From: Moesziomyces globuligerus
Taxonomy: Eukaryota; Basidiomycota; Ustilaginomycetes; Ustilaginales; Ustilaginaceae
Reading direction: 5' to 3'
Length of the DNA stretch: 64,000 bases
Assembly (NCBI GenBank): GCA_030849465.1
Contig: JARVLF010000001.1
Span: 310,001-374,000, forward strand
The translations under genes were made by a program, and so were the position numbers. Position 1 is the stretch's first letter; every line of letters begins with the position of its first letter. The notes below the pieces were generated by a model. It was given only the letters and a program-made list of their open reading frames with translations, searched no databases and was not told the origin of the DNA. Below are positions 51,027 through 61,413 of the stretch, piece by piece.

Positions 51027-52688
51027 CTACGACTTTGCTTGACGAGCCTGTTGTTGTGCAAACTGGGATTGGAGGGCCTGGCTGATCTTGCTTCTTGCGC
51101 GGATTCGGTCTCCGTAGAAGAAGAGGACAAAGGGGACGACGCCGAGCACGGCGCCTAGGAAGGCGGATAGCGTGCTGGCCCACTGGTATCCGAGGCCCCT
51201 GTACAATTTTTCGACGACGAGGGGAAAAACGAAGCCGAAGAGGTTGCGAGCGAAGCTCTGGGCGGCGAGCGCCGAGCTGGCGTAGGTGAGGTAGGCGTCT
51301 GCGAGGTAGTTGAAGACGGCGAGGTAGATGTGGTAGATGGCGACCATGAGCGTAGCCACGCCGACCACGGGTCCGGCCATCGAGGTGTGCGGGAAGCTCG
51401 TCCAGGCGTAGATGAAGCAGCCTACGGGGAACATGACGGCACCGCAGCAAGCGAGGTACAACCTAGCCTCTGGACCACGTTTGGCAAAGTTGCGACGGTA
51501 GAGCCATTCCTGAATCGGATTCATGAGGTTGCCTACCAACCCAGCGCCTGCGATGGCGATGAAGACCAAGCCCGTCTCTCCCGGAGTGTAGTTGTGCTGG
51601 GCGGCAACCAGACCGATCGAGCTGAGGAGCATGTACATGAACCCCCACGTAAAGGCGATCCAGAGCGAGAAAAACGTCACGATCGGCTCCTTGACCAGGA
51701 AGATGAGCGGCCGCGTGAGCGAGTTTTTGATCAGCACGCTCACCGACGCCCGCTCCAGCTCGGCGCGCGCCTTGTACCTTGGATCTCCGGTCGTCTTGCG
51801 CAGCTTGGCCGCTCTGCGTGTGAGGATGATACTGCCCCTCGTCTCCCTCAGGAAGAGCAGGAGGAGGATGAGGATAAAGCCAGTGTAGATCGCCTGGATG
51901 TACTGGATCCACCTCCATCCCAGCCTCGCATTCTGCTCGACCCAACCAGCCCACACGGGCCCGATGCCCGTTCCGAAGATGGCGCCCGTGGCAAAGAGCG
52001 CCATGGGTTGACCGCGCTGTTTGCTGTTCCAGATATCCGAGATGGTTCCGCCCACCATGGTGCTGCCCGTGCTGCCGAAGCCACCCTGGAGGAAGCGGAG
52101 GATGATGACGGTGGGCATGTTCCTGGCGAAGCCGAGACCGATGAAGAGGATGGTGTAGCAGAGATGGCAGACGAGGTACATGGGGTTGCGTCCAAACACC
52201 TCGGAGAGCGGCGCGAGCACGAGCGGCGGCAGAGCAAAGCCGAGCGGATAGACGGCGATGCCCAGCAGGCTGAGCTCGTGGTTGGTGACGCCGAGGTCGC
52301 GCTCCATGCTGGCGATGCCGGGGACGTAGGCCGAGGCGGTGGCGGCGACTTCGGCGGTGAAGAGGACGCCGAGGATGGTGATGCACCACTTGCGCATGGG
52401 CGAAAAGTTGAACGGATCCTCGGCATCGTCGGGCGGAAACTCGACCCAGATCACCTCGTCTTGCGCCTCGGCGCTGAGTGGTGCCGGATCGGCCTGCGGC
52501 ACCTTTTCGAGATCCTTATCCGCCTCCGTCTCGCCTGGCTGTGCATCTAGCCGCGCGTGTTCTTCCGGCTTGATGACGGAGCTGTGGTGGGTGGATTCGT
52601 CGACGTACGTCGAGAGCGAGACGGGCGAATGGTGATGCGACGACATGGAATCGGTGCGCGTCCTCGACGACGAAGCCTCGGCGGTCAT
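51027..52688 (-). CDS. MFS transporter, DHA1 (drug/polyamine:H+ antiporter) type
   Basis: 553 residues from the ATG at 52688 (MTAEASSSRTRTDS); the longer open frame upstream has no transporter similarity. A cytosolic N terminus of about 95 residues ends in the fungal DHA1 pre-TM signature (FPPDDAEDPFNFSPMRKW). Twelve membrane helices follow, with motif A-like LAPLSEVFGRNPMY after TM2, an antiporter motif C-like stretch (GAIFGTGIGPVWAGW) in TM5, and a large loop between TM6 and TM7. Relatives (Tpo1, Flr1, Qdr groups) export drugs, polyamines or metabolites at the plasma membrane. The substrate cannot be told from sequence. No biosynthetic cluster surrounds it. Confidence 0.9.
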   Translation of the reverse strand: MTAEASSSRTRTDSMSSHHHSPVSLSTYVDESTHHSSVIKPEEHARLDAQPGETEADKDLEKVPQADPAPLSAEAQDEVIWVEFPPDDAEDPFNFSPMRKWCITILGVLFTAEVAATASAYVPGIASMERDLGVTNHELSLLGIAVYPLGFALPPLVLAPLSEVFGRNPMYLVCHLCYTILFIGLGFARNMPTVIILRFLQGGFGSTGSTMVGGTISDIWNSKQRGQPMALFATGAIFGTGIGPVWAGWVEQNARLGWRWIQYIQAIYTGFILILLLLFLRETRGSIILTRRAAKLRKTTGDPRYKARAELERASVSVLIKNSLTRPLIFLVKEPIVTFFSLWIAFTWGFMYMLLSSIGLVAAQHNYTPGETGLVFIAIAGAGLVGNLMNPIQEWLYRRNFAKRGPEARLYLACCGAVMFPVGCFIYAWTSFPHTSMAGPVVGVATLMVAIYHIYLAVFNYLADAYLTYASSALAAQSFARNLFGFVFPLVVEKLYRGLGYQWASTLSAFLGAVLGVVPFVLFFYGDRIRARSKISQALQSQFAQQQARQAKS

Positions 52689-53635
52689 CTTACCAGACGG
52701 CGTCACTTGCGCCTTGAGGAAGCCTCGTTCTAGTCGTAGCTGCGATGTTGTAGAGATCCCTCTGCGCCGATTGTGTATGTATGGGGTATTGAGCTGGCGA
52801 GCTGATTTACGCGCTTGCGCTGGCTCTGAGATAGCCAACGATATCCATGCGGTTCTGTCCGAAGTCCGTGTGTCTAGTAGTCGTGAGTGGTGGTGGAGAG
52901 CCAAGGTGCCGACGATGCGGGCTCGGAGCCTTCTGTTAACGCCGAGCGGCGAGAAAGTCGGCTGAAAGGGCGCAGTACGACTTTTGCGAGGCGGGCTAAG
53001 CGCCCAAAGTGGGACCAGCGGTTCGGCAACGCCAACGGCGACGGCAATCAAGCGATTCCGGCAAACGCACGCCATCTGCGTCTTTACGCCGCCTCTCCCA
53101 CATGTGCAGCTGGATAAACCAAAACCCAAACCAAGAAAAAAACATGACTCTGACATGACTCTGACATGCCGAACGATGCGGTATCTTGCGCACCGGATTA
53201 GGCTCCAAGCGGTGTTTTCGGGATCACGTCCAACAACGACTCGCCACTTTCAAAGATCCTGCAGCGCCACAGCGGAATGGAGTGTCGTTGATACCGAACG
53301 AGGTGTGCGGTGGCGGCTATCGATACCCAATCAGACCCTGTCTACGGTGCATGCAGCGCACAACATGGTGGCGCACCCGGTAGAACTCGAGCGTTCATCT
53401 GTCCATGCCCTTGTAGCGCCGACAGGGTCCATGCCGCGGATGACCGCGCCAACCATGGCCGCGCTTCGAGGCGGCGTACAGCATGCATTTGCCGAGGCGC
53501 GATCGCCTCCTCGCCACTTGCCGGCCCAACGGCAACTCCGCACATCCGGACGGGCCAAACGGGCCAATCCCACAAGTCGGCTGAGCATGTCGATAAGCTT
53601 TGATGAATACAATGTACAGATGGGTCAACATCCGC
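52689..53635. other. Intergenic: MFS upstream region, tRNA-Ala upstream
   Basis: About 950 bp. It holds the leader and promoter of the leftward transporter gene. Two copies of a TCTGACATGAC-like unit lie at about 53,148-53,167. No supported gene. Confidence 0.55.
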
Positions 53636-53718
53636 GGGGGTTTAGCTCAGTTGGTAGAGCGTTCGCTTAGCACTGTCTAAATTGCGAAAGGTCGCGTGTT
53701 CGACTCATGCAGTCTCCA
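53636..53718 (+). tRNA. tRNA-Ala(AGC) with a 10-nt intron
   Basis: A full cloverleaf. The acceptor GGGGGTT pairs with AGTCTCC, and the G3:U70 wobble pair is the universal alanine identity mark. The D arm is GCTCAGTTGGTAGAGC. The anticodon stem TTCGC/GCGAA encloses the loop TTAGCA...T with anticodon AGC. The T arm is GCGTG-TTCGACT-CATGC and the discriminator is A. An extra 10 nt (CTGTCTAAAT) sits at the canonical position one base after the anticodon, so I read it as a very short intron; the mature length is then 73 nt. Confidence 0.93.
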
Positions 53719-53730
53719 ATCTTCCGTTTC

Positions 53731-53736
53731 TTTTTT
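53731..53736 (+). terminator. Pol III terminator for tRNA-Ala
   Basis: T6 located 13 nt after the tRNA 3' end. Confidence 0.8.
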
Positions 53737-53883
53737 GCCTCTCGAAAGCAACACCATCTCGGCGTCGTCCATCTTTTGTCGCACGAACTGCATACACATC
53801 CTCTCCAACCCTTGGACGCCCTTGGACATGGATGTGTATTACACGAAGCATGAAAATAAGTAGAACGACCGTGCTCAACTTGT

Positions 53884-55890
53884 TTACTGACGGTGGTGGG
53901 GATGCAGTTGGTCGGCTCTGCGTTCGAAAGCGTCGATCATCTGGGCGCTCATCTGCTCAAAGACATTGCCGGCCACAGCGCCGTAGACCGGGTTGCGGAA
54001 GGCGTACACCAGACTGAACTCGACCAGCGTTTTCTGCGGACCCCCCTGCTGGTTTGGGACAGGATGGAAGGTCCACCTAGTCTCGAGGAATGAAAACACC
54101 GGGTTGGGCTGGACCGCCTCTGCGACTACGCAGCCCTTTCTCTTGGCATCGCCCGGAGCCGTCATGGTGACTTTGGACGTGTAGGTCTCTGAGAACCTGC
54201 CGAACCCGACGGTGAGGTCAGCTCGCACAGCGGGCTGGTCCTTTGTCCGATCCTCTGCGGCTCCGAGCACACGCGAGTCCTGGCAGTACGGCACAAAGTG
54301 CTTGTACTGATCCACGTCAGCCACGACCTGGAAGAGCGTGTGCGCATCCTGTGCCAACACCTTGGACGTCTCGTACACCGTCCTGCCCTGTGCGTCTCTG
54401 TACGATCGACTGCCTCCCTTGGCGCTCGCATCGCTGCCCGTCGCAGACGAAAGCGCACTCGAGGCCAACTTGCCCAGATCCGGCAGCCCGAACAACGTCC
54501 TCCTGCCCAACCCAACACTCGCGTGCCTGCTTCCAAATCGCAGTGCCGTCGTGCTGGTGGACCAGTAGCTTCGCTGCTGACCTGCCGAGGTCACCGCAGC
54601 CGTGTGCGGCGCGTGCGCGGACGCAGGTCTCGGCGCAGCCTGCAGCGGCGTATGCGATGCAGACGGCCAGGGTCGCGACGCTGTCGGCGACGACACCGCC
54701 CCGCCCGCCACCGTCTGCGCGTAGACGCTCGCGTTGAGCGACGCCTCGTCGCGCCACCCCGCAAGCTTCCTGATCCCGTAGACATCCACCACGCCAAACG
54801 CGTCGTTATCCTCGATTGCCGCGCACACCGCCTTGGCCACGGTATCCACGTGCAGCGGAGGCGTCGTCAGCAACCTTGCCACCGACCCGGACGCACCGCC
54901 GCCTCCTCCGCCGCCAAGCCTCGAGATGAGCTGCGCCGGCGTGGGGATCGGCAGCGGCAGTGGCGGCTTGCGATGTAGCGCAGCCGACGCCTCCAGGATC
55001 GCCGCGGGCAGCGTCGAGGCCGGCCGCGTGTGCGGGTGGTACATCAGGCCGGGCCGCAGGAACACGGGTCGGACCAACCCGTGCGGCTCAGAGGCACCCG
55101 ACGCCAACTGGTCCGGACTGCTGTGGCGGGAGGCGTCTCCTTCCGCGGTCTCGTCGCGGAGCTCTGCTTCGAGCCCAGCGCCGTCTGCATCGAGGATCGC
55201 CTCGGTGCGGTCGCGCACGTGCTCGCGCTGCTGCGGCGCATGGAGATGCGACGCGAGCCGGGCGATGGCCGCCTCGGCCTGACGCTTGGTGCGAATGTAG
55301 CGCGCGTCGACGATGGGTCTGAAGAGGTCTTCCGCCGAGATGTAGATGAACGGCGCCGCCTGAGCTGGTGCAGCGAGCGCACGGTGTCTGAGCGACGAGA
55401 GGAAGGTGTGAGCGACAGCGATGGCGCTGTCGCGATTCATATGCTCGTAGCTGAACCTCTTCGAACTGCGCGAGGGGCCCGCAGCAGACGATGCTCCTGA
55501 ATACCTGGAATCATCGAGGGGATTTGAGTCGGCGCCAAGGCCGGGCAAGCGGAGTCCCCAGCCCTTGACGACGCCGGCGATGGCGTTGCGGACGGGCGAG
55601 GCGGCGGACGACTTGGGCTTGTAGTCGGCCTCGAGCAGGATGCCTACGGTATGCACGGCGGCGGTAGCCCTATCCGCGAGATGCGCGTAGGACGCAGGAT
55701 CGAGCGCATCGGCGGCATGCCATTCGATGTTGGGGCTCGACGACCACGCGGGACGGTGTCCGGCGGGAGTGGTGTAGGGCGTGCCCGAGGGCGAGATGGA
55801 GAGCACACGCCAGCCCTTGGCGAGCGCCGCCTTGGAGATGGCGCTGCCGAGGAAGCCGGCGCCTCCAACGACGAGCAGGGTGTGCTGCAT
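53884..55890 (-). CDS. COQ11-COQ10 fusion protein (coenzyme Q metabolism, mitochondrial)
   Basis: A 668-residue single-frame protein combining two mitochondrial CoQ proteins. Residues 1 to about 400 are an atypical short-chain dehydrogenase of the Coq11 type: a Rossmann glycine motif LLVVGGAGFLGSAI at 5-18, WHAADALDP, FIYISAEDLFRP, and a YIRTK (YxxxK) motif near 198. Residues about 505-668 are Coq10, a START/polyketide-cyclase-fold CoQ chaperone: YETSKVLAQDAHTLF, VADVDQYKHFVPYC, FLETRWTFHPVP, then NVFEQMSAQMIDAFERRA. Between them, about 440-500 is Arg/Ser-rich and presequence-like (STTALRFGSRHASVGLGRR), as if the former Coq10 import signal persists. Yeast encodes the two separately. Coq11 modulates the CoQ synthome and Coq10 delivers CoQ, so fusion would tie them 1:1. 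Glycine- and alanine-rich linkers may be disordered. No frameshift or internal stop is seen. Confidence 0.92.
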   Translation of the reverse strand: MQHTLLVVGGAGFLGSAISKAALAKGWRVLSISPSGTPYTTPAGHRPAWSSSPNIEWHAADALDPASYAHLADRATAAVHTVGILLEADYKPKSSAASPVRNAIAGVVKGWGLRLPGLGADSNPLDDSRYSGASSAAGPSRSSKRFSYEHMNRDSAIAVAHTFLSSLRHRALAAPAQAAPFIYISAEDLFRPIVDARYIRTKRQAEAAIARLASHLHAPQQREHVRDRTEAILDADGAGLEAELRDETAEGDASRHSSPDQLASGASEPHGLVRPVFLRPGLMYHPHTRPASTLPAAILEASAALHRKPPLPLPIPTPAQLISRLGGGGGGGASGSVARLLTTPPLHVDTVAKAVCAAIEDNDAFGVVDVYGIRKLAGWRDEASLNASVYAQTVAGGAVSSPTASRPWPSASHTPLQAAPRPASAHAPHTAAVTSAGQQRSYWSTSTTALRFGSRHASVGLGRRTLFGLPDLGKLASSALSSATGSDASAKGGSRSYRDAQGRTVYETSKVLAQDAHTLFQVVADVDQYKHFVPYCQDSRVLGAAEDRTKDQPAVRADLTVGFGRFSETYTSKVTMTAPGDAKRKGCVVAEAVQPNPVFSFLETRWTFHPVPNQQGGPQKTLVEFSLVYAFRNPVYGAVAGNVFEQMSAQMIDAFERRADQLHPHHRQ

Positions 55891-56588
55891 GGCGGCAACG
55901 CTCGATCGGGATGATGATGGTGTTGGTGGTGCACGCTTCCGAAAAGCCGCTGCTCAAGCAAGCGCAAAGGTGAAAACGAGAAATGTGGAGCTGCCCGGCC
56001 TGAGCAGCGGTGTCAGTATTATGTAATATCAGCGTTCGGCCGTCGAGACTGCACGGTTAGCCAAGCAGAGCGCAAGCGCCGATGCGGAGAGAGGCCAACG
56101 CCAAGAGGCACTCGAGCAGTCAGTGAAGCGATCGCGCGCCAAACGCCAGTCACGAGTGGACCCTGCATCTGTCTCGCTGCGCCCTCGCCCTCGCCCTCGC
56201 CCTCGTCCTGCCTCGCCGCTGTCGCTATCGATGTCGCCGCACTGCAGACAGCGCCTACCCCTGGATTCAACGGGAGGCGCATCCATACATCGGCGTGACT
56301 AGCCATGCTTGACTGAGACTCGTTGGGTTGATCATCCACCTCTTTGTCGTGTGTGAGGCGCTTTTGTTTTGCCTGCTCTCGTCGTTGAACAGCGCCTCGC
56401 TTAAGCGATGCATTCCACCATCGGGCAGCGCTTCTGACCGTCGCATCGTCGGGCAAGCGCTCGCCAGCTGCAACGTCAGCCGCCCAGCATGGAAGGCGCC
56501 CATCCCCGCGATCCAGATGAATTCCACCCAGCAGCGCATGACAAGACATACGTCAGGGGGTTCGCTCCGTTTTTCCACTCGCGCCTCA

Positions 56589-56616
56589 CTCCGCTCTCCG
56601 CTCTCCGCTCTCCGCT
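56589..56616. repeat. (CTCCGCT)4 repeat
   Basis: Four exact 7-bp copies in the divergent promoter region. Confidence 0.9.
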
Positions 56617-56850
56617 CTTGGTCGCCGTGCCTTGACCTTACGCGCCATCAGCACCTGAGCGTCTCTTGGTGAGAAGCCGGCGTCTGACTACCAGTGCGTG
56701 TGCGCAGAGGCTGTTCCACCGCCGCTCCTCCATCTCCCCTCGCCGCGTTCTGCCCGACGCCATACCACCTCAGCCGCCCCTCCCACGCTTCCATTCGCTT
56801 CGTCCGTAGCCGAGGTTTCAAAACCCTCCTCTTGCCCTCCCCTGGCCCCT

Positions 56851-56880
56851 CGTGTGCGCTCGTGTGCGCTCGTGTGCGCT
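56851..56880. repeat. (CGTGTGCGCT)3 repeat
   Basis: Three exact 10-bp copies about 210 bp upstream of the MFS start codon, in C/T-rich leader DNA. Confidence 0.9.
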
Positions 56881-57090
56881 CACATTGTTCCTTGGCGCGC
56901 TCATCAATCCAGCCCCCTTCGCAGTAAGTAAGTCGCCCCGGTCACGCCTGCGACCGCAGGACTCTCGCCACTGCGTACTGCGACTTGGTTCGTGTATGCG
57001 CTGCCAGCCGTGCCGACGCTCGCCCTTTCTCCCTAGACCAACGGCTCCGTCTTTCCGGCCATCATATCCACCGCCGGAGCAGAGACCGCA

Positions 57091-59256
57091 ATGCCTCCTT
57101 CTCCACCTGCCTCCTCCTCATCGGCAGCGCTTCCCTCCTCCTCCACGCCCTCCTCCTCCTCGACACAAGCCGTCTCGCAGTCGGCACCGTTGCGCTCCTC
57201 GCCAGGCCCCACGTCGTACCAGTCGCACAGCTCGACGAAGCGCACCTCGGTCTCGCGCTCGCGCCCTGCCAACGCCAAATCTCGCGCCGTGCCCTTGGCC
57301 CGCTCGCCACCGATCCGCGACTCGGAGCACGACACCACGTCCACCGACGACTTTTACGACTCGCACGAAGACGACGACGACGACGACGAGCCGTACTACG
57401 GTCGTGGCGCAGACGACGGTGCTAGTCGACCTTTCTTGCAGCATCGGCCTTCCTCGGCTTCTTCGCACTCGCGTCGCAGTCGCGCCAACGCACGTCCCAG
57501 CGCACGTCGGTCCAACTCGATCAAGATGAAGCGCTCGCATCCGAACAAGCTCAACGACCAGTACAAGGACGACGAGACGGCGGCCAAGTCGAACGGCGGC
57601 CTGTACACGTCGTCGCAGTCGCCGTCCGGCTCGTCTCCGCTCAACGAATCGTCGCGCGGCGCCGAGGCCTCGCGCGGTCCCGACGATGTGACGCTCGACG
57701 ATCTCTTCGACCCGACCAAGACGCTGCAGGAGAACAAGTCGATGATGATCTCGGCCGAGCTCGACCGGATGGGCATGGGCCGCTACCAGATCTGCATCTG
57801 GTTCCTCTGCGGCTGCGGCTACTTTATCGACCTCCTCTGGGCGCAGGCGCTCGGCCTCATCGTCACGCAGGTCGCCTACGAGTTTGCCGACGAGATCAAC
57901 GGCACCGGGCCGCTGCAAACCGCCTTCTCCACCGGCCTCACCGTGGGTGCGTTTGTGTTTGGCTTTGCGGTCGACGTTGTCGGCAGACGTTGGAGTTTCT
58001 ACCTCACCACCTTCCTCGCTGCGGTGTTTGGAATCGCCAGTGGCGGTGCACGTAGCTTCGATACGCTCTGCGTGCTGGCTGCGTTCATCGGATTCGGTAT
58101 CGGAGGTAACATTCCGATCGATGCGACCATCACGCTCGAGTTCCTCCCGACCAATCGGAGGTTCCTGGTGGCGGCACTGTCGATCTTCCAGCCGCTGGGT
58201 GTGCTGGTGTGTTCGGGCATCTCGTACGGCCTGATCCCGCGCTACGCCTGCGACTCGGCAGAGACGTGCACGCGCAAGAACAACATGGGCTGGCGCTACA
58301 CGCTCTACACGCTCGGCTGCATCACCTGGCTCATCTTTGCGGCGCGCTTCTTTGTGTTCAAGTTCCGCGAGTCGCCGCAGTATCTGCTCGCGCGCGGCAA
58401 GGATGCAAAGGCGCTCCAGGTCATCCGTCAGATCCTCGAGACCAACGGCAGCAAGCTCGAACCGCTGTTTAGCCAGGCCGATTTCCACGAGGCTGCCAGA
58501 CGCATCGCCGCGCACGAGGGTCGCGACTACGTAGCAGACCAGGAGGAGCGCCAGGGTCTGCATGCCGGTGGTGCAAAGACGTCGAGGTTGACAGCAGCCA
58601 GGAAGTCGGCCAAGGAGATGCTGTCGTTGTTCCTGAACGCAAAGACGCTGTTTAGGAATCGGACCATGGCGAGGGTGACGATCATCATCTGGATCACCTT
58701 TGTCGCCGACTTTTGGGGCTTCACACTGGCGGGATTCTATCTGCCGCAGATCCTGCGTGCCAAGGGTGCGGCGCAGGACACGTCGATCGCGACGACGTAT
58801 CGCAACTACATCCTCATCTACTTCCCCGGCATCTTTGCCGTCGCTTTCGGTGCTGCGATGATCGAGATCCCCAGGCTGGGACGTCAGTGGGCGATGGTCA
58901 TCTCGTCGGCGCTCATGGCCGTGTCCATGTTCCTCTTCACGCTCGTCTCGACGCAGGCTGGCGAGGTGGGGCTCAACATGCTCGAGTACTTTTGCCAGTC
59001 GTTCTTCAACTCGATCCTCTACGCATTCGTCCCCGAAATCTATCCGAGCCAGGTACGAGGCACGGCGAGCGGGCTGGCTTCGACGCTGGGTCGATTGGCC
59101 GGCATCGTCGCTCCGCTCGCCGCAGATCCGCTCTACAGAGACGGCACCGAACAGCAGGCCAAAAACGTCCTCTACCTCGCAGGTGGCGTCACCCTCCTCT
59201 GCCCCATCGCCCTCGCTCTGCTTCCCTACGACACGAGAGGCATGCGCATCTTCTGA
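57091..59256 (+). CDS. MFS transporter, sugar-porter/SV2-like class
   Basis: 721 residues from the ATG at 57091. A Ser-rich, acidic N-terminal cytosolic region of about 225 residues precedes the transporter core. Twelve membrane helices begin near 232 (QICIWFLCGCGYFIDLLWAQ). Class marks are DVVGRRWSF after TM2, GGNIPIDATITLEFLPTNRR in TM4-5, and IYPSQVRGTASGLASTLGR near TM10-11, the usual YP-RGT signature of sugar porters and SV2/SVOP relatives. A large cytosolic loop lies between TM6 and TM7. In fungi this group includes carboxylate, phosphate and unassigned transporters; the substrate is not readable here. The C terminus ends shortly after the last helix. It is divergent from the COQ fusion gene. 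Confidence 0.88.
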   Translation: MPPSPPASSSSAALPSSSTPSSSSTQAVSQSAPLRSSPGPTSYQSHSSTKRTSVSRSRPANAKSRAVPLARSPPIRDSEHDTTSTDDFYDSHEDDDDDDEPYYGRGADDGASRPFLQHRPSSASSHSRRSRANARPSARRSNSIKMKRSHPNKLNDQYKDDETAAKSNGGLYTSSQSPSGSSPLNESSRGAEASRGPDDVTLDDLFDPTKTLQENKSMMISAELDRMGMGRYQICIWFLCGCGYFIDLLWAQALGLIVTQVAYEFADEINGTGPLQTAFSTGLTVGAFVFGFAVDVVGRRWSFYLTTFLAAVFGIASGGARSFDTLCVLAAFIGFGIGGNIPIDATITLEFLPTNRRFLVAALSIFQPLGVLVCSGISYGLIPRYACDSAETCTRKNNMGWRYTLYTLGCITWLIFAARFFVFKFRESPQYLLARGKDAKALQVIRQILETNGSKLEPLFSQADFHEAARRIAAHEGRDYVADQEERQGLHAGGAKTSRLTAARKSAKEMLSLFLNAKTLFRNRTMARVTIIIWITFVADFWGFTLAGFYLPQILRAKGAAQDTSIATTYRNYILIYFPGIFAVAFGAAMIEIPRLGRQWAMVISSALMAVSMFLFTLVSTQAGEVGLNMLEYFCQSFFNSILYAFVPEIYPSQVRGTASGLASTLGRLAGIVAPLAADPLYRDGTEQQAKNVLYLAGGVTLLCPIALALLPYDTRGMRIF

Positions 59257-60328
59257 GCACCAGCACCAACAACCGAGGCAACACTTGACGCCGCCAAAAG
59301 ATAGAATCTACCCAGATCCATCGCATCATTTAGGCATGCTTGACAGTCGCTCGGGTGCATTCGAGTCTGTGGTGGTGAGCATCTTGGATCGGAGGATGGC
59401 GGTGCTTGACACGGTGTTGAAACGCGCTCGATAGGCCTGGTGGGGACGCATGAGGTTGGAGGTCATGACTACGCACGCACTGCACGCACTGCACGCACGG
59501 CAAGCCGCGTACTTCGAGAAGGTCAAGATCGAGGCTCGCGTGGTGGGCGGCATGAGCAACATATGCATCCGAAGCTCAACCAGCCCCCGATCTCCGACCC
59601 CCGACGATCCACCATGCCTTGACACTCTCACATTCTCCCATTCGTGATCCGACCGAGGTTGGGCAAGGCGGGGAGGGGAGGATGGGAGAAAGCGGAAGAG
59701 GCGAGAGGCGCGGGTAGATCGGGGCTCCGATCCAACGGGAGTCGTGATGGAAAAGAGGACTTGGGGCGGGCAGCTAGCTGCACTGGCGCAGCGCATGAAA
59801 AGACGCCACCTCGAGCAGAGCCGCGTTTCCTGTCTCGACGCTGCTCGTCACTTGGCGCAGTGACAGCCGAGGCAGCCTAGTCGGGGTATACTGTAGAGGA
59901 GTCGGTGCCAAGTCGCGCTTGCCAAGACGTCGACCGCTTAGCTCGAGCGCCGCCTGGGTCTTGGCAGCTCGCCAACCCCACGCGGCTGTCAAATGCCAAA
60001 TGCCAATGCCAGAGTTCTGGCACCAGCGACGAAAAAAAAGGGTCTTGGTGTTAAGTCTTGGTACGATCGGTCCGAGCGCGACCGAGCCGAGCTTGACTAG
60101 CGCCCGTGTTTGCCGAACCAAACCGATGGGCGCATCGAACTGCAGAGGCCCAGCCGGATGCGAGTGTGTAGAACAAGGATGAGCGCTTCTGCCGAGCGTC
60201 TCGCGAGCGACAACGTGAGAGGAGCAGGGGCTCTCGGAATGGCCTGATTTGATGGATCCAGCCGCTCGGTGGAGTTCAAGATGCGCGTGGGCGGCCAGTC
60301 GGAGCTCGAGGCGGGGCTGGCGTTGGAT

Positions 60329-60352
60329 GCGTGCGTGCGTGCGTGCGTGCGT
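60329..60352. repeat. (GCGT)6 microsatellite
   Basis: Six exact GCGT units in intergenic DNA. Confidence 0.88.
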
Positions 60353-61380
60353 GGGTGGTTGCGTGTTCCTGAATGAAAAATGCAAAGTTCAAGCCCGCCC
60401 GCCAGCGCAGCTTGATGCTCCCCTCCCCACCCGCGTCCACTCTTGCCTTTCCACCGCCCGCTGCTACTGCAACTACTGAAGGAAGCCAAGGTGAATTGAA
60501 AGACACGGTGGATCCGATTGCGAATCTGTCGAGATCTAGCAATGATATGCGCTTCCAGCCGAAGGGGGTGGGTGGGTAAGGGGGCGAGCGATGTGGCTCG
60601 ATGCTGAGCTTGGAATGGAGGCGTAGGCGTGGGCCATGAAAAAACGAGAAAAACAAGCAGAGGCGAGCTCGAATTTCCATGCAAAAAGAGCCTGCGTTTC
60701 GAGGCCTCGTTGTGCACAATCCTAACCCTTTCTCTCGACTCGGTGCTAGCTAGAGGATTGTGCCCACCGAGGATCAAGATCCAACACGGCACTCGAAGCG
60801 AGCGTGGAGCCAAGGACGCAGAGCGAAGAGCGAAAACGCGGTCGGGTGGACGGGTTTAGGGCGTTGCAGAATTCGGCTGCTTGACCTGCAAACGTTGGTG
60901 GGTGGGGTTTTTTCTCCGCTCTGGCGCATGCAGGTTCAATGCGGCGGAATCCTCTCCCCGTCCCTGTGAGATGCATGCGCGCTCGCCAACGTCGCCTCTG
61001 CCGTGGCTCGTCTGCCGCTCGGCTCGTTCGGCCGTTCGGCCAGCAGCCGAGCTACGGTCCATGCTCCTCTCGCCCTTGTCCACTCAAAAGGCTCTCGGGA
61101 GGCTGACAGCTGTTCGCTTGCTTGCCTGCTTGCTCGCTTGCTCGCTTGGCTGGCAAGACGGCAGACCCAGCAAGGCCTTGAGCCAACAGCCAGGCTCACG
61201 AGGCTCATGCGAATCGGGAGCCATTGCCCGCGTCTGGGAGCGAGGCTTCAACCAATCGTTCGGATCCTCCGCTCGCCTCGACTGCGGGAGCGCGCCGAAA
61301 GTGCCGTCTGAATCTCGTCGCGTCCGCTCTCTGCCCTGGCGGCGGCTCCCGTGCGGTGCTACAGTGAATTCTGCCAGGCC

Positions 61381-61413
61381 ATGCCATGCAGTGCCATGCA
61401 GTGCCATGCAGTG
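61381..61413. repeat. GTGCCATGCA 10-bp repeat (about 3 copies)
   Basis: Three near-identical 10-bp units, each containing GCCATGCA. Confidence 0.85.

Larger units (their letters stand above)
55891..57090. other. Divergent intergenic region, COQ fusion / MFS transporter
   Basis: 1.2 kb between divergent genes, holding both promoters. It contains a 7-bp repeat at 56589-56616 and a 10-bp repeat at 56851-56880, close to the MFS start. No supported gene. Confidence 0.55.

Noticed and set aside
52689..53156. N-terminal extension of the DHA1 transporter
   Set aside because: The extra 156 residues have no transporter similarity. Related proteins begin with a short cytosolic tail as modelled from 52688.
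60846..60862. A GGGTTTAGGG string suggestive of telomeric repeat
   Set aside because: A single degenerate copy deep inside unique sequence. Real telomeric tracts are long arrays.
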